Shown one piece after another: positions 1 to 8,024 of a DNA stretch of 64,000 bases (positions are counted from its first letter, which is position 1; every line of letters starts with the position of its first letter). The translations under genes were made by a program, and so were the position numbers. Location of the stretch: assembly GCF_045689245.1 (NCBI RefSeq), contig NZ_CP136865.1, forward strand, positions 2,728,001-2,792,000. The letters run 5' to 3'. The notes beneath the pieces were generated by a model. It was not told where the DNA came from. It searched no databases and saw nothing but the letters and a program-made list of their open reading frames with translations. The stretch is from Congregibacter brevis (GTDB lineage: Bacteria > Pseudomonadota > Gammaproteobacteria > Pseudomonadales > Halieaceae).

Positions 1-680
1 ACAGACCAGCGCTAGCGCAGACCCTTTACCACGGTGCGGCTACGCCCATTGGCGGCTACGTTCCGACAGTAATACGCGACTATCCGCACCCCACCCCCTT
101 AAAATTTGATCCTGAGACAGCGCGAAGACTAATGACCGAAGCCGGCTATCCTAATGGCAAAGGGTTTCCCGAGATCTCATTACTCACATCATCAGACGGA
201 ATCGGAAGAAATTTCTCGACAGCCGCCATGCAGGGCTGGCGAGATAAGCTGAACATTAGAGTGAAGCCGTCCTTACAGGAGTATCGCGTATATCTAGATA
301 GCTTGATTGGCGGCGACTTCGATCTGGTATTGGCTAGTTGGAATGGCGCAGCACAACCCCAGTGGTGGCTTGACCGATGGCGGAGTGACAGCCCTACTAA
401 TGACAGCCGATACTCTAATGCGCGATTCGATGACTTAGTCTTAAAAAAAGCGAAGAGCACAGCGGATACAAAAGAACTGCTGAGGATCTATGCTGATGCC
501 GAAACTCTGCTGATGAATGACCTACCGATTATTCCCCTGTTTCAACGCCATTCAAAGTATTTGAAGCAGCCCAGTGTTAAGGGAATGCCGGCGAACCCGA
601 TCAACGTTATTAACTTTGAACGCGTTGCATTGAACCCAGACGGTGGTGTCTGGGAGACCGAGGCACCGTTGTACGACTAA
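1..680 (+). CDS. Peptide-type ABC transporter substrate-binding protein, C-terminal part
   Basis: This is the 3' end of a gene that begins before the window; the reading frame is open from base 3 with no stop before 678. The visible protein has features of the C-terminal lobe of SBP_bac_5 (OppA/DppA-type) periplasmic binding proteins: AQTLYHGAATPIGGYVP near the edge, a MTEAGYPNGKGFP segment, and a late DLPIIPLFQRH segment followed by a conserved-looking NPINVINF tail. The family delivers oligopeptides, dipeptides or other solutes to an inner-membrane ABC importer. The substrate cannot be told from this fragment. An internal ATG at 132 is not the real start because homology continues upstream of it. 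No permease or ATPase gene follows in this window. Confidence 0.85.
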   Translation, partial: RPALAQTLYHGAATPIGGYVPTVIRDYPHPTPLKFDPETARRLMTEAGYPNGKGFPEISLLTSSDGIGRNFSTAAMQGWRDKLNIRVKPSLQEYRVYLDSLIGGDFDLVLASWNGAAQPQWWLDRWRSDSPTNDSRYSNARFDDLVLKKAKSTADTKELLRIYADAETLLMNDLPIIPLFQRHSKYLKQPSVKGMPANPINVINFERVALNPDGGVWETEAPLYD

Positions 681-904
681 CCGCCACCCTCCTTCGCAGC
701 ACTCTCGAGCGCTTCCTCATACTCGCTATAACTCGTGTCGTACTGACTGGCGCAATCTTCGGCCTGTGCTTCAGGCATCTTGCTGCACTCAAAACGCTGA
801 TTGTCTTGAATAGCCGTGTAGATCTGCTCACTGCTACAGCCCGACAAGAGCAACAGGTGAAAACCCAGACAGGACAATGAACGTATAGACGAGTGCTTGA
901 GCAT
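677..904 (-). CDS. Small predicted lipoprotein of unknown function
   Basis: A 75-residue protein starting at an ATG preceded by GGAGAG with about 7 bases spacing; an upstream in-frame TTG at 919 is less likely. It has a short signal peptide ending in a lipobox-like LLLSGC, so it is predicted to be lipid-anchored in the envelope. The mature part is acidic, with a CSKMPEAQAEDC pair of cysteines and a Ser/Tyr/Glu-rich tail ending in AAKEGGG. I do not recognise the family. Its stop codon overlaps the stop of the convergent transporter gene by a few bases. Confidence 0.65.
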   Translation of the reverse strand: MLKHSSIRSLSCLGFHLLLLSGCSSEQIYTAIQDNQRFECSKMPEAQAEDCASQYDTSYSEYEEALESAAKEGGG

Positions 905-999
905 CGATCTGCTCTCCAAATGAGTTAAAGGGCTGTTTATCTTACATCGAAGGCATTACCTTAGCGTTATTGTTCAAACGAGCGCTCAGCGCGAGTGAC

Positions 1000-1031
1000 G
1001 AGTACTAACTCTACTGAGTACTAACTCTACT
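1000..1031. repeat. Perfect 16-bp tandem duplication in a 5' leader
   Basis: The 16-mer gagtactaactctact occurs twice back to back, ending 10 bases before the ATG of the formyltransferase gene. It lies where a ribosome-binding site would be expected, and no clear Shine-Dalgarno sequence is visible there. It may be a recent replication-slippage duplication. Confidence 0.8.
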
Positions 1032-1041
1032 AAAGACCGCG

Positions 1042-1860
1042 ATGCGTATTACTATCCTCGCCAATAGAGACCTCCACAGCAACATCGCGCTGAATCTGCT
1101 ACTGCCGACGCTCTCACAGCATCGTTTCACGATCTTTCTGTCTGACGCTGTAGGTGCTCCCTCACAGGGCTACCAGCCACCGAAGAGCCTTCAGGAGATG
1201 AGGTTCTTCGAACAAGAGCTCTTCAAAAACACCATTGAGGCGTTGATCGAGCTGCAACCACAGTCCGGCAATAGATATCTGAGCTTTAAGGAGCTTAGCG
1301 AATTAGCCGAGCAGCCTATTAGAACCTGCAGAAATATAAACAAAGAACAGGAGCATGAAGCGTTTCGGCGTTCGGCGCCGGACTTAGTACTTTCAATCAG
1401 ATTTGGATCAATTCTCCGCGAGCCCGCGATCAGCGTCCCACCTCTAGGAGTTATCAATCTTCACTCGGGACTGCTACCGGACTACCGGGGGATTCTTACT
1501 ACACTCCATTCTCTTGCAAACCAAGAGACCGAAGTAGGCTGCACGCTTCACTACATCGACTCCCCTGCTATCGATACGGGAGCAATCATTGATCAAAAGC
1601 TGATTACTGTAGATAGAACAAAATCTTTGTTATGGCACGTGGTTCAGCTTTATCCTGCCGGCTGCTCCATGATGAGCAACGCGGTAGAAGATCTTGCTGC
1701 CGGTAAAAACATTTCGAGCAAGGCGCAGGGAGCAAGCTCAAAATCCTACTTTTCGCTGCCAACATCTGAAGACTTTGAAAGACTGTCGCAAGCGGGTTTT
1801 CGAGTATGGGACCCCGAAGACATATCAACGCTGTATCAGCTCTTTCTTGGCAAACAGTAA
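1042..1860 (+). CDS. Formyltransferase-fold protein (Formyl_trans_N family)
   Basis: A 272-residue protein with the hallmark of folate-dependent formyltransferases: GVINLHSGLLPDYRG at about 136-150 holds the catalytic Asn139 and His141, and SPAIDTGAI supplies the matching Asp178. It starts with a Rossmann-like MRITILANRD. It lacks the C-terminal domain of methionyl-tRNA formyltransferase and diverges in the middle, so it is not the housekeeping fmt gene. The family includes GART, Fmt and sugar or amino-acid N-formyltransferases. The substrate here is unknown. It stands alone, with a 16-bp tandem repeat just upstream and no partner genes to indicate a pathway. Confidence 0.75.
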   Translation: MRITILANRDLHSNIALNLLLPTLSQHRFTIFLSDAVGAPSQGYQPPKSLQEMRFFEQELFKNTIEALIELQPQSGNRYLSFKELSELAEQPIRTCRNINKEQEHEAFRRSAPDLVLSIRFGSILREPAISVPPLGVINLHSGLLPDYRGILTTLHSLANQETEVGCTLHYIDSPAIDTGAIIDQKLITVDRTKSLLWHVVQLYPAGCSMMSNAVEDLAAGKNISSKAQGASSKSYFSLPTSEDFERLSQAGFRVWDPEDISTLYQLFLGKQ

Positions 1861-2104
1861 GCAAAAAAACGAGAATCAATGCCATTTACTCATTCATCTT
1901 TTCTGCACGAGGAGCCGTCAGCAGTTACGCGCGATTGGCCGGAGAATTGAAGCGGTCACCGCGACTCGCTTCACCGTCAGTGGCATGGGCATGATGCGCT
2001 CCGCTTCCTCTAGCTCTAACTGACCTTGTTAGAGATAGCATAATTCAAACTACTCTTGCTCCAGCGATCCCTGGTTACGCTAGCCTAAGACAGTCACGAA
2101 CCGC

Positions 2105-2284
2105 TTACTCCGATGCCTCGGCTTTGAGAGCGTCGATTCTTTCTTTAAGCGATTCGGCTTCGGCTGTTAAGGCCGAATACGTTCGAATGTCACCGTTTCG
2201 TTGCGCATGAAAAGCGCGGGTACTCAAGTCTGTACGCTCTTGCTCGAGTTTTTTTAGCGGGTCTTTTTTGAACATTCCGAACAT
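2105..2284 (-). CDS. Small Lacal_2735/DUF6435-like protein
   Basis: A 59-residue protein, MFGMFKKDPLKKLE... to ...IDALKAEASE, starting after a good GAGAAGG ribosome-binding site. The opening MFG-x-FKKDPLKKLE and the central AQRNGDI-x-x-Y-x-x-LTAEAE match what I know of a small, widespread cytosolic family (Lacal_2735 / DUF6435) with no assigned function. It is charged and probably two helices that form a hairpin. It lies downstream of the fasciclin gene on the same strand, but a terminator separates them, so it probably has its own promoter or uses read-through. Confidence 0.75.
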   Translation of the reverse strand: MFGMFKKDPLKKLEQERTDLSTRAFHAQRNGDIRTYSALTAEAESLKERIDALKAEASE

Positions 2285-2313
2285 AGCCTTCTCTCTTTGA
2301 GAAACTGATATAG

Positions 2314-2338
2314 CAAAAAAAGCCCACTAATGTGGGCT
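2314..2338 (-). terminator. Intrinsic terminator of the fasciclin gene
   Basis: On the minus strand a 7-bp stem, agcccac / gtgggct with a 4-base loop, is followed by an uninterrupted T7 tract. It sits about 60 bases after the fasciclin stop codon. Confidence 0.85.
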
Positions 2339-2395
2339 CGTTATTATGAGCAACAATACGCGAAAAGAGAGCTGCTCCTAATTCAGCTAAACCAC

Positions 2396-2905
2396 TTACG
2401 AACCGGGCAGAATGACCGTATCGATCACGTGAATCACACCGTTAGTCGCTTCGAGGTCAGTCATGACGACGGTCGCCTCGTCTACCATGACGCCTGCATC
2501 ACTTGCTGAGATGCTTACAGACTCGCCTTGTACCGTTATAGCGCTATCCAGAGTTACGACGTCCGCAGCCATAACCTTACCGGCGACAACATGATAGGTG
2601 AGTACCGCGACGAGCTGATCTTTGTTCTCTGGCTTCAGCAGTGTTTCTACGGTACCCGCTGGCAGCTTAGCGAACGCAGCGTTGGTCGGTGCGAACACAG
2701 TGAAGGGGCCCTCACCTACCAGGACGTCCACGAGGCCTGCGGCCTTTACAGCTGCGACCAGGGTGGAAAAATCGTCATTGCCGGCAGCGATTTCAACGAT
2801 GTTCTGCTTAGGCATGTCGTGACCACCTTCATGATGGGATGCCTGAGCAAACACTGAAATGACCATCAATAGCATTGCGAATTGAATTTTTTGTAACGTT
2901 TTCAT
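2396..2905 (-). CDS. Secreted fasciclin (FAS1) domain protein
   Basis: A 169-residue protein with a signal peptide ending near VFAQA-SHHEGGHD and one FAS1 domain filling the rest. Characteristic segments are FTVFAPTNAAFAKLP (the FAS1 H1 box region), LTYHVVAG, and the closing NGVIHVIDTVILP (H2 box). FAS1 domains act as extracellular adhesion or polysaccharide-associated modules; single-domain bacterial versions are periplasmic or secreted. The start at 2905 was preferred to the ATG six bases upstream because AAAGGAC lies at the correct distance. The His-rich stretch after the signal peptide might bind metal, which is only inference. It is monocistronic with its own terminator. Confidence 0.9.
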   Translation of the reverse strand: MKTLQKIQFAMLLMVISVFAQASHHEGGHDMPKQNIVEIAAGNDDFSTLVAAVKAAGLVDVLVGEGPFTVFAPTNAAFAKLPAGTVETLLKPENKDQLVAVLTYHVVAGKVMAADVVTLDSAITVQGESVSISASDAGVMVDEATVVMTDLEATNGVIHVIDTVILPGS

Positions 2906-3152
2906 AACCATGTCCTTTGAGGGATAAACTGAGTAGACGGAACGCGCGACTTGCCAGGACGCACTATCTCGTCGCAGTAACTTGCACTACACAAACACTT
3001 ACGACAGCCAAACGTTATTGGGCTGTTGCTGTTCATGCTTTGTCTAAGCCCACGTGAGTAATAACTTTTGTACCGCTAGCGGCGGAAGAATCTCTTCGTC
3101 GGTAGAAAGCCGGTATGCTGAGCTCTCTTAGAGAAACTGCAGGAAGCTCGCA

Positions 3153-4292
3153 ATGACGCTTCGCGCTATCGTCGCGACCCTAAGCCTCGGGCTAATGCTG
3201 GGTAGTTGCGCAAATCCTTCCCAAACTGTCATAGATGCCACCCTGAGTGGAGACCCCGAACGTATCGCCCGTGCGGTTCTCGAAGATCAGTTGCAGCGCC
3301 AGGGTGTTCCTACGGACATCGAAGGTTTGCCAGAATTAATAGAGGCCGTTAGTGGCTTGCTGGCGGAAATCTGGGGAGAAAAAGAGCCAGAAATCGCCTC
3401 TGAGCACCGCTACGTCAAATACAGTAATGCCTACGAAGCCAGAGCAATCATTGATTTCGACGCGGGCTGGCTGCAGGTCGAAACCATCGCGTCAGAGGAC
3501 CCTATCGATAAGTTGCGACAAGCTATTATCAGCACCCTACTCACGACCCGCGATATGAGCGTTCATGACATCTTTACGGATGCGAGTCCGCCGGTCGATG
3601 GCGAGCCCTTTCTTCTCGGCCAGGTGTTGGATGCAGATGATCAGCCCATTCGATGGCAGTGGCGCGCTGAACGATTTGCTGACTACCTCTTAGCCCATGT
3701 TTTAAAAACAAGCCGGAAAAACGGTAAGGTTTTACGCAGTGTGCGGGCCGCCTTGGTCAAGGATCACCTGCATCTTCGCGAGATTGAGTACGCCGATTTT
3801 GTGCTCGCAGCAGCTCGCCGCTACGCGGTTGAACCATCTTGGATCTATGCCGTGATTGAAGTTGAAAGCGCCTTCAACCCCTACGCAGTCAGTCCGGCGA
3901 GCGCTTACGGCCTCATGCAAGTTGTTCCCGCATCCGCAGGAAGAGACGTTTACCAGCGAGTAAAGAACCTTAAAGGTGAGCCCTCGAAGCAAGAGCTGTT
4001 CAAACCTGACTTTAATATCGACATTGGTAGCGCCTATTTACATCTGCTGGACGACACCTACCTCAATAACATTGACGATCCAAAGAGTCGGCAATTTGTC
4101 GCGATCTCTTCTTACAACGGTGGCGTTGGGAACGCCCTCCGCGCCTTTGATGCAAACAGTGCCGTGGCCGTTCGGCGTATCAATGCCATAAACCCTTCGG
4201 AAGTGTATCGGCGGCTCGTCACTGACCATCCTTTTGCGGAAACTCGTCGCTATCTAGAAAAAGTACAAAGCGCTCAACGCAAATACCTTTAG
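3153..4292 (+). CDS. mltC: Membrane-bound lytic murein transglycosylase C
   Basis: A 379-residue outer-membrane lipoprotein: the signal peptide ends in LMLGSC with Cys19 as the lipidated residue. An N-terminal MltC-type domain (about 30-205) precedes a Slt-type lysozyme domain (about 210-379) with VIEVESAFNPYAVS, where Glu238 is the catalytic acid, then AYGLMQVVP and ISSYNGGVGN. The enzyme cleaves the MurNAc-GlcNAc bond of peptidoglycan to form 1,6-anhydro products and is involved in wall turnover. AGGAAG lies 7 bases before the ATG. The gene is alone and converges with the PEP-CTERM gene. Confidence 0.93.
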   Translation: MTLRAIVATLSLGLMLGSCANPSQTVIDATLSGDPERIARAVLEDQLQRQGVPTDIEGLPELIEAVSGLLAEIWGEKEPEIASEHRYVKYSNAYEARAIIDFDAGWLQVETIASEDPIDKLRQAIISTLLTTRDMSVHDIFTDASPPVDGEPFLLGQVLDADDQPIRWQWRAERFADYLLAHVLKTSRKNGKVLRSVRAALVKDHLHLREIEYADFVLAAARRYAVEPSWIYAVIEVESAFNPYAVSPASAYGLMQVVPASAGRDVYQRVKNLKGEPSKQELFKPDFNIDIGSAYLHLLDDTYLNNIDDPKSRQFVAISSYNGGVGNALRAFDANSAVAVRRINAINPSEVYRRLVTDHPFAETRRYLEKVQSAQRKYL

Positions 4293-4294
4293 GC

Positions 4295-4318
4295 AAAAAA
4301 AAACCCTCAAAAGAGGGC
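4295..4318 (-). terminator. Intrinsic terminator of the PEP-CTERM gene
   Basis: Minus strand: ccctc-ttttg-agggt stem followed by T9. It lies between the convergent mltC and PEP-CTERM genes; the T tract is only on the minus-strand side. Confidence 0.8.
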
Positions 4319-4339
4319 TTAGGAGTGAACCGTATAAAT

Positions 4340-4966
4340 TTACGCGGTTTTGCGCCGAGAAAACCCGAGACCCGCTAGACCCAAGCCCAGTAGCGCGACT
4401 GTGCCTGGCACAGGAACCGCAACATTGAACTCGACCTGATCGATGTGAGCTCCGGAAGAACCGCCTCCTTGAGAACGGAACAGTAGCTGGACATTATCCC
4501 CTGAAACAAGGCCGTCGATGCCTGCGCTCATTCCCTGCCAAGAGCCTGCGCTAGAAACGCTAAATGCATTCGTCTCGCTACCGTTAACATTTACGCTAGC
4601 CAAGATCCCACTTGACTTGCGGTTCTGATAGTCAAAACTGAAGTGGGCCGTTGAGCCCGCAGCGAACCACTCCGGGATCACAAAAGTCGTCCAGATCTCC
4701 GATTTATCCGTTTTCCAGGTGATCTCGGCATGCTGCCCTGTGGCCAGGCCGTCGCTGCCTAGATCTGTGCCCCATTGAAAACTCTCATTCCAAATCTCAA
4801 TCTTCCCTTCACTGCTATCCCAGTGGGCTACATCTGTCGGGTTCCACTTAGTCGGGTTGATTGCTGTGTCATCGAACTCGCCGTTCTGCACGAGGTTGAT
4901 GAGACCCGCGTGAGCGCTGGTGGCCAAGCCAAAGACGACTAAGCCTGCGACTAATCTACCGAACAT
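4340..4966 (-). CDS. PEP-CTERM sorting-signal exoprotein
   Basis: A 208-residue secreted protein. The N-terminus MFGRLVAGLVVFGLATSAHA is a signal peptide with an AHA cleavage site. The C-terminus has VPVPGTVALLGLGLAGLGF followed by SRRK: a VPxP motif, a hydrophobic helix and a basic end, which is the PEP-CTERM signal recognised by exosortase EpsH/XrtA. The body (DNLVQNGEFDD-like opening, GSDGLATGQHAEI, AHIDQVEFNV) resembles the beta-sandwich surface domains common in this class. The start was placed at 4966 rather than 5056 because only there does a signal peptide result. No exosortase or EPS gene is in the window, so the sorting machinery must be elsewhere. Confidence 0.85.
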   Translation of the reverse strand: MFGRLVAGLVVFGLATSAHAGLINLVQNGEFDDTAINPTKWNPTDVAHWDSSEGKIEIWNESFQWGTDLGSDGLATGQHAEITWKTDKSEIWTTFVIPEWFAAGSTAHFSFDYQNRKSSGILASVNVNGSETNAFSVSSAGSWQGMSAGIDGLVSGDNVQLLFRSQGGGSSGAHIDQVEFNVAVPVPGTVALLGLGLAGLGFSRRKTA

Positions 4967-5153
4967 ATTTGGTACCTTAACTCCCACAAAATCTTCGGCA
5001 GGCGAAGACCTCGTTGCACTAATTAAGGAGACAACATAGATGCAATTGGGTGGCACTCACAGTCAGCTACAGCACGCGTGTGAGCTTGATCACAGTGTCA
5101 GGGACAAAAGTGTGAACCAGTTCAAATCTCAAGCAGGCTGCATGGAGACATAG

Positions 5154-5182
5154 AATCCCCGGATAGCGTCTATCCGGGGATT
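5154..5182. terminator. Strong 13-bp hairpin, probable terminator
   Basis: aatccccggatag / ctatccggggatt is a perfect 13-bp inverted repeat with a 3-base loop, and tttt follows on the plus side. It lies just after the leftward monooxygenase gene, so it may end that transcript despite a weak T tract on the minus side. Confidence 0.6.
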
Positions 5183-5210
5183 TTCGTTTCCACGAGAAAA
5201 CAAAAACGCA

Positions 5211-6752
5211 TTAAGCGACCCGTTGATTGCCATCCTGCTTAGCGCCTCCCCTTTGCCCGTCATAGACAAATTCAGCACCATCGAGATCTGTCGCTGGAAC
5301 CTGTTCGCGCTCGACCCAATAATCCTGATTATGTCGCCACTCAGGCTTACTGCCCCGACTCGGGAGCTGATCGAGGTCGCGCATTAAATAATTGGGGTTG
5401 AACTCGTCCTCCCCTATCCACGGCAATATCTCCATATCTCGATCTTCATCGCGCAGAGACACCTCAACACGCTCTACCCCCTTCTCCGTCATTTTATTGA
5501 GTAGCCTGCTAATCAGGTCGCCGAGCATATCAACCCGCAGGGTCCAACTTGCTCGGAAGTAACCAAAAACCCACGTCATGTTGGGTACGCCGGTAAACAT
5601 CATGCCTCGATAATTCACAGTGTCATGCCAGTTAACTTGCTCGCCATCAACTTCAAAGGGTATGCCGCCCATTACCTTTAAATTAAATCCTGTCGCGGCG
5701 ACAATAATATCTGCCTCGATTTCTTCACCTGATGAGGTTCGCACACCAGTTTCCGTAAAGGTGTCGATGGTGTCGGTCACTACAGTCAAGGCGCCGTCGA
5801 CCGCAGCCTTAAAGATGTCTGCACCAGGGCAAAATGCAAGTCGCTGCTGCCAAGGCCGGTACTTTGGAACGAAGTGAGGTTCAAACTCGAAGTCTTCACC
5901 CACGTAGCTGCAGATCTGCTCCCGTAGCATCCTGATCATTTCATCGGGATCTGTCTCAGCAAGCTGCGTCATTTCGTACTGCTGATAGATTATGTCCGCT
6001 CTCACAACGCGGTGTATGGTTTCCTCATCTATGCCGATTAGTCGCAACCGATCAGCCAACTCATTTCGATTCTCATCGCAGTAGAAATACGTCGGCGATC
6101 GCTGCAGCATGGTCACGTGCTCGGCGGTTTTGGCAAACTCAGGAATCACCGTTGCCGCCGTCGCGCCAGAACCAATCACCAATATGCGTTTACCGGAATA
6201 GTCGACGCTCGGGTCCCACTTTTGCGCGTGTACGAGTAAGCCCTCGTAGCGATCCATGCCAGCCCAGTCCGGCAGATAGGGGTTCTCGTGATCGTAGTAC
6301 CCCTGACACATCCAGAGGAATTTGCAGCTCATCTGCAACAAACTGCCATCTGACAGATGTATCACATCCAACTGCCACAGGTTTTGGCTACTGGACCACC
6401 GGCAAGCAGTGATGCGATGGCCATAGCGTATATGTGAACTAAGGCCGTTCTCCTCAATGACCTCCCCCATATAGCTCAGTATTTCCTCGCCAGTGGCAAT
6501 GGGATTTCCTACCCAGGGCTTAAATGCATAGCCAAAGGTGTAGAGGTCGGAATCCGAGCGTACACCGGGATACTTGTGAGTCTCCCAGGTACCCCCAAAA
6601 GTGTCCTTCATCTCAAGAATGGCAAAGGACTTGTCCGGACAGTTCTTTTGGAGGTGATAAGCGGACCCTATGCCCGAGATTCCGGCTCCAACAATAATGA
6701 CGTCGAGATGAAGTTGTTCGCCCTGGGGCGATTTATGGTTTTCTTGCTTCAT
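5211..6752 (-). CDS. EthA-like Baeyer-Villiger flavin monooxygenase
   Basis: A 513-residue NADPH/FAD monooxygenase. It has an N-terminal FAD Rossmann motif VGAGISGIG, then FGGTWETHKYPGVRSDSD typical of the EthA branch, the Baeyer-Villiger fingerprint in the form YEGLLVHAQKWD (usual F-x-G-x-x-x-H-x-x-x-W, here Y for F), and a second Rossmann motif VIGSGATAAT for NADPH. The class inserts oxygen next to a carbonyl, turning ketones to esters or lactones. GAGG sits 8 bases before the ATG. It is divergent from an AraC regulator with shared repeats between them, so it is probably that regulator's target. The substrate is not determined. Confidence 0.88.
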   Translation of the reverse strand: MKQENHKSPQGEQLHLDVIIVGAGISGIGSAYHLQKNCPDKSFAILEMKDTFGGTWETHKYPGVRSDSDLYTFGYAFKPWVGNPIATGEEILSYMGEVIEENGLSSHIRYGHRITACRWSSSQNLWQLDVIHLSDGSLLQMSCKFLWMCQGYYDHENPYLPDWAGMDRYEGLLVHAQKWDPSVDYSGKRILVIGSGATAATVIPEFAKTAEHVTMLQRSPTYFYCDENRNELADRLRLIGIDEETIHRVVRADIIYQQYEMTQLAETDPDEMIRMLREQICSYVGEDFEFEPHFVPKYRPWQQRLAFCPGADIFKAAVDGALTVVTDTIDTFTETGVRTSSGEEIEADIIVAATGFNLKVMGGIPFEVDGEQVNWHDTVNYRGMMFTGVPNMTWVFGYFRASWTLRVDMLGDLISRLLNKMTEKGVERVEVSLRDEDRDMEILPWIGEDEFNPNYLMRDLDQLPSRGSKPEWRHNQDYWVEREQVPATDLDGAEFVYDGQRGGAKQDGNQRVA

Positions 6753-6843
6753 GACTTTGGCCTCTAACAGGAGTCAGCTTTCTGAAGGTCGTATAGATTT
6801 GCACGAGCCTACATACCAATAGAATGACAACACCAGCCCCAAT

Positions 6844-6947
6844 TTGACATTTCCGGCCAAATTTCGCCGCCGATGTCAAAAGTGGCTTCGATGCGTCCTT
6901 TTGTTGACAATCATGCTAAGCAGGCAATAGCTTGACATTACCGGCCA
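6844..6947. promoter_or_regulatory. Three TTGACAT..CGGC repeats, candidate AraC operator
   Basis: TTGACATTTCCGGCCA at 6844-6859 recurs as TTGACATTACCGGCCA at 6932-6947 (15 of 16 identical). An inverted copy, TTGACATCGGC, ends at 6879 on the other strand. All are in the 210-base gap between the divergent monooxygenase and AraC genes. This is the pattern of direct and inverted sites bound by an AraC-type regulator that controls its neighbour and itself. Part of each repeat could also serve as a -35 element. Confidence 0.6.
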
Positions 6948-6962
6948 CCATCAACTGCTGTC

Positions 6963-8024
6963 ATGGAAAAAACACCTGTAAACAAAGCGCTAATAGGCAG
7001 ACATACTGAGGGCCTGCATCAGATTTGGCCTCTCATGCAATCTCTCGGTGTATCAGTTTCGCAGTGTCTGGCGGGCACAGGGCTTTCCGAAGGGCAAGCC
7101 TGGGGGCGAGAAGGCGGCATGACCCTCGAACAGGAATTCCACCTTTATAGGAACCTGCTTCAGCTTAGCGGAGACCCTATGCTTGGGCTGAAACTGGGCG
7201 CCCTTTATCACCCCCAGAGCTATGGAATGTTTGGCTATGCAATGATGAGTGCCCGAACTGTCGGCACCATCACGGACTTAGCCAGTCGATACTTCGATCT
7301 ATTTTTCAGTCACTTTCAAGTAGTTGATTATCGGGAAGGCAATCTCTGGGAAACACGTCTGGAGCAACGCTACCCCATCCCTGCGGATTTAATGCAGGTA
7401 TTCTCCGACAGAGACATCGAAGCGGGATACACCATATTTGACGCATTGGGGTTGGAGCGCCCGATATTCAGCGAAATTCACTTTTGCTATCTCGACGAAG
7501 GTAATTTAGCCGCCTACGAAGAACACTTTGGTTGCACCGTCAAAATGGGATGCGCGGCTAACGCGTTCGTGTATCCGCCTTCACTTGCGGATAGAGAGTT
7601 ACCTTGGAGAAATGACCAGGCATTTGAAGCTTGCATGGAAGCATGTAGAACGCTTTTGGACGACCTTCGGGGCCCTCACTCACTGTCCTCCCGTGTTGTC
7701 GATCGGCTTATCAGCAATCCTGGAGAGACTCACTCTATCGAGCACGTAGCGGAGGATCTTGCTATTTCGACTCGCAGCCTGCGCCGCAAACTTAACCAAG
7801 AGGGTACACGCTATCAGGATCTGTTAAGAGAAGTGAGACTACGCTTAGCAAAGCAATACCTACGCGATAGGCTCACCGTAAATCAAACCGCAGAGCTCCT
7901 CGGATACTCCGAAACATCAGCCTTCTCTCGAGCTTTCAAGCGCTGGACCGGGCGCTCCCCTATAGATTTTAGATCCTCTGAGTCAGGCACTGGATTTACA
8001 AATCCAGCCCGCCACTCACCGTAA
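6963..8024 (+). CDS. AraC-family transcriptional regulator
   Basis: A 353-residue regulator. The N-terminal about 200 residues form the Arabinose_bd-type effector domain seen in OruR/ArgR-like AraC proteins, with GMFGYAMMSARTVG in the centre. The C-terminal about 100 residues hold two helix-turn-helix units: VAEDLAISTRSLRRKLNQEG and ELLGYSETSAFSRAFKRWTG, followed by the typical SPIDFR. It probably senses a catabolite and activates the divergent monooxygenase. Its 3' end overlaps the convergent SDR gene by 29 bases. Confidence 0.92.
   Translation: MEKTPVNKALIGRHTEGLHQIWPLMQSLGVSVSQCLAGTGLSEGQAWGREGGMTLEQEFHLYRNLLQLSGDPMLGLKLGALYHPQSYGMFGYAMMSARTVGTITDLASRYFDLFFSHFQVVDYREGNLWETRLEQRYPIPADLMQVFSDRDIEAGYTIFDALGLERPIFSEIHFCYLDEGNLAAYEEHFGCTVKMGCAANAFVYPPSLADRELPWRNDQAFEACMEACRTLLDDLRGPHSLSSRVVDRLISNPGETHSIEHVAEDLAISTRSLRRKLNQEGTRYQDLLREVRLRLAKQYLRDRLTVNQTAELLGYSETSAFSRAFKRWTGRSPIDFRSSESGTGFTNPARHSP

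Noticed and set aside
1694..2023. Plus-strand frames overlapping the end of the formyltransferase gene and the gap after it
   Set aside because: No recognisable protein features, no ribosome-binding site; the overlapping frame is out of phase with a clear gene.
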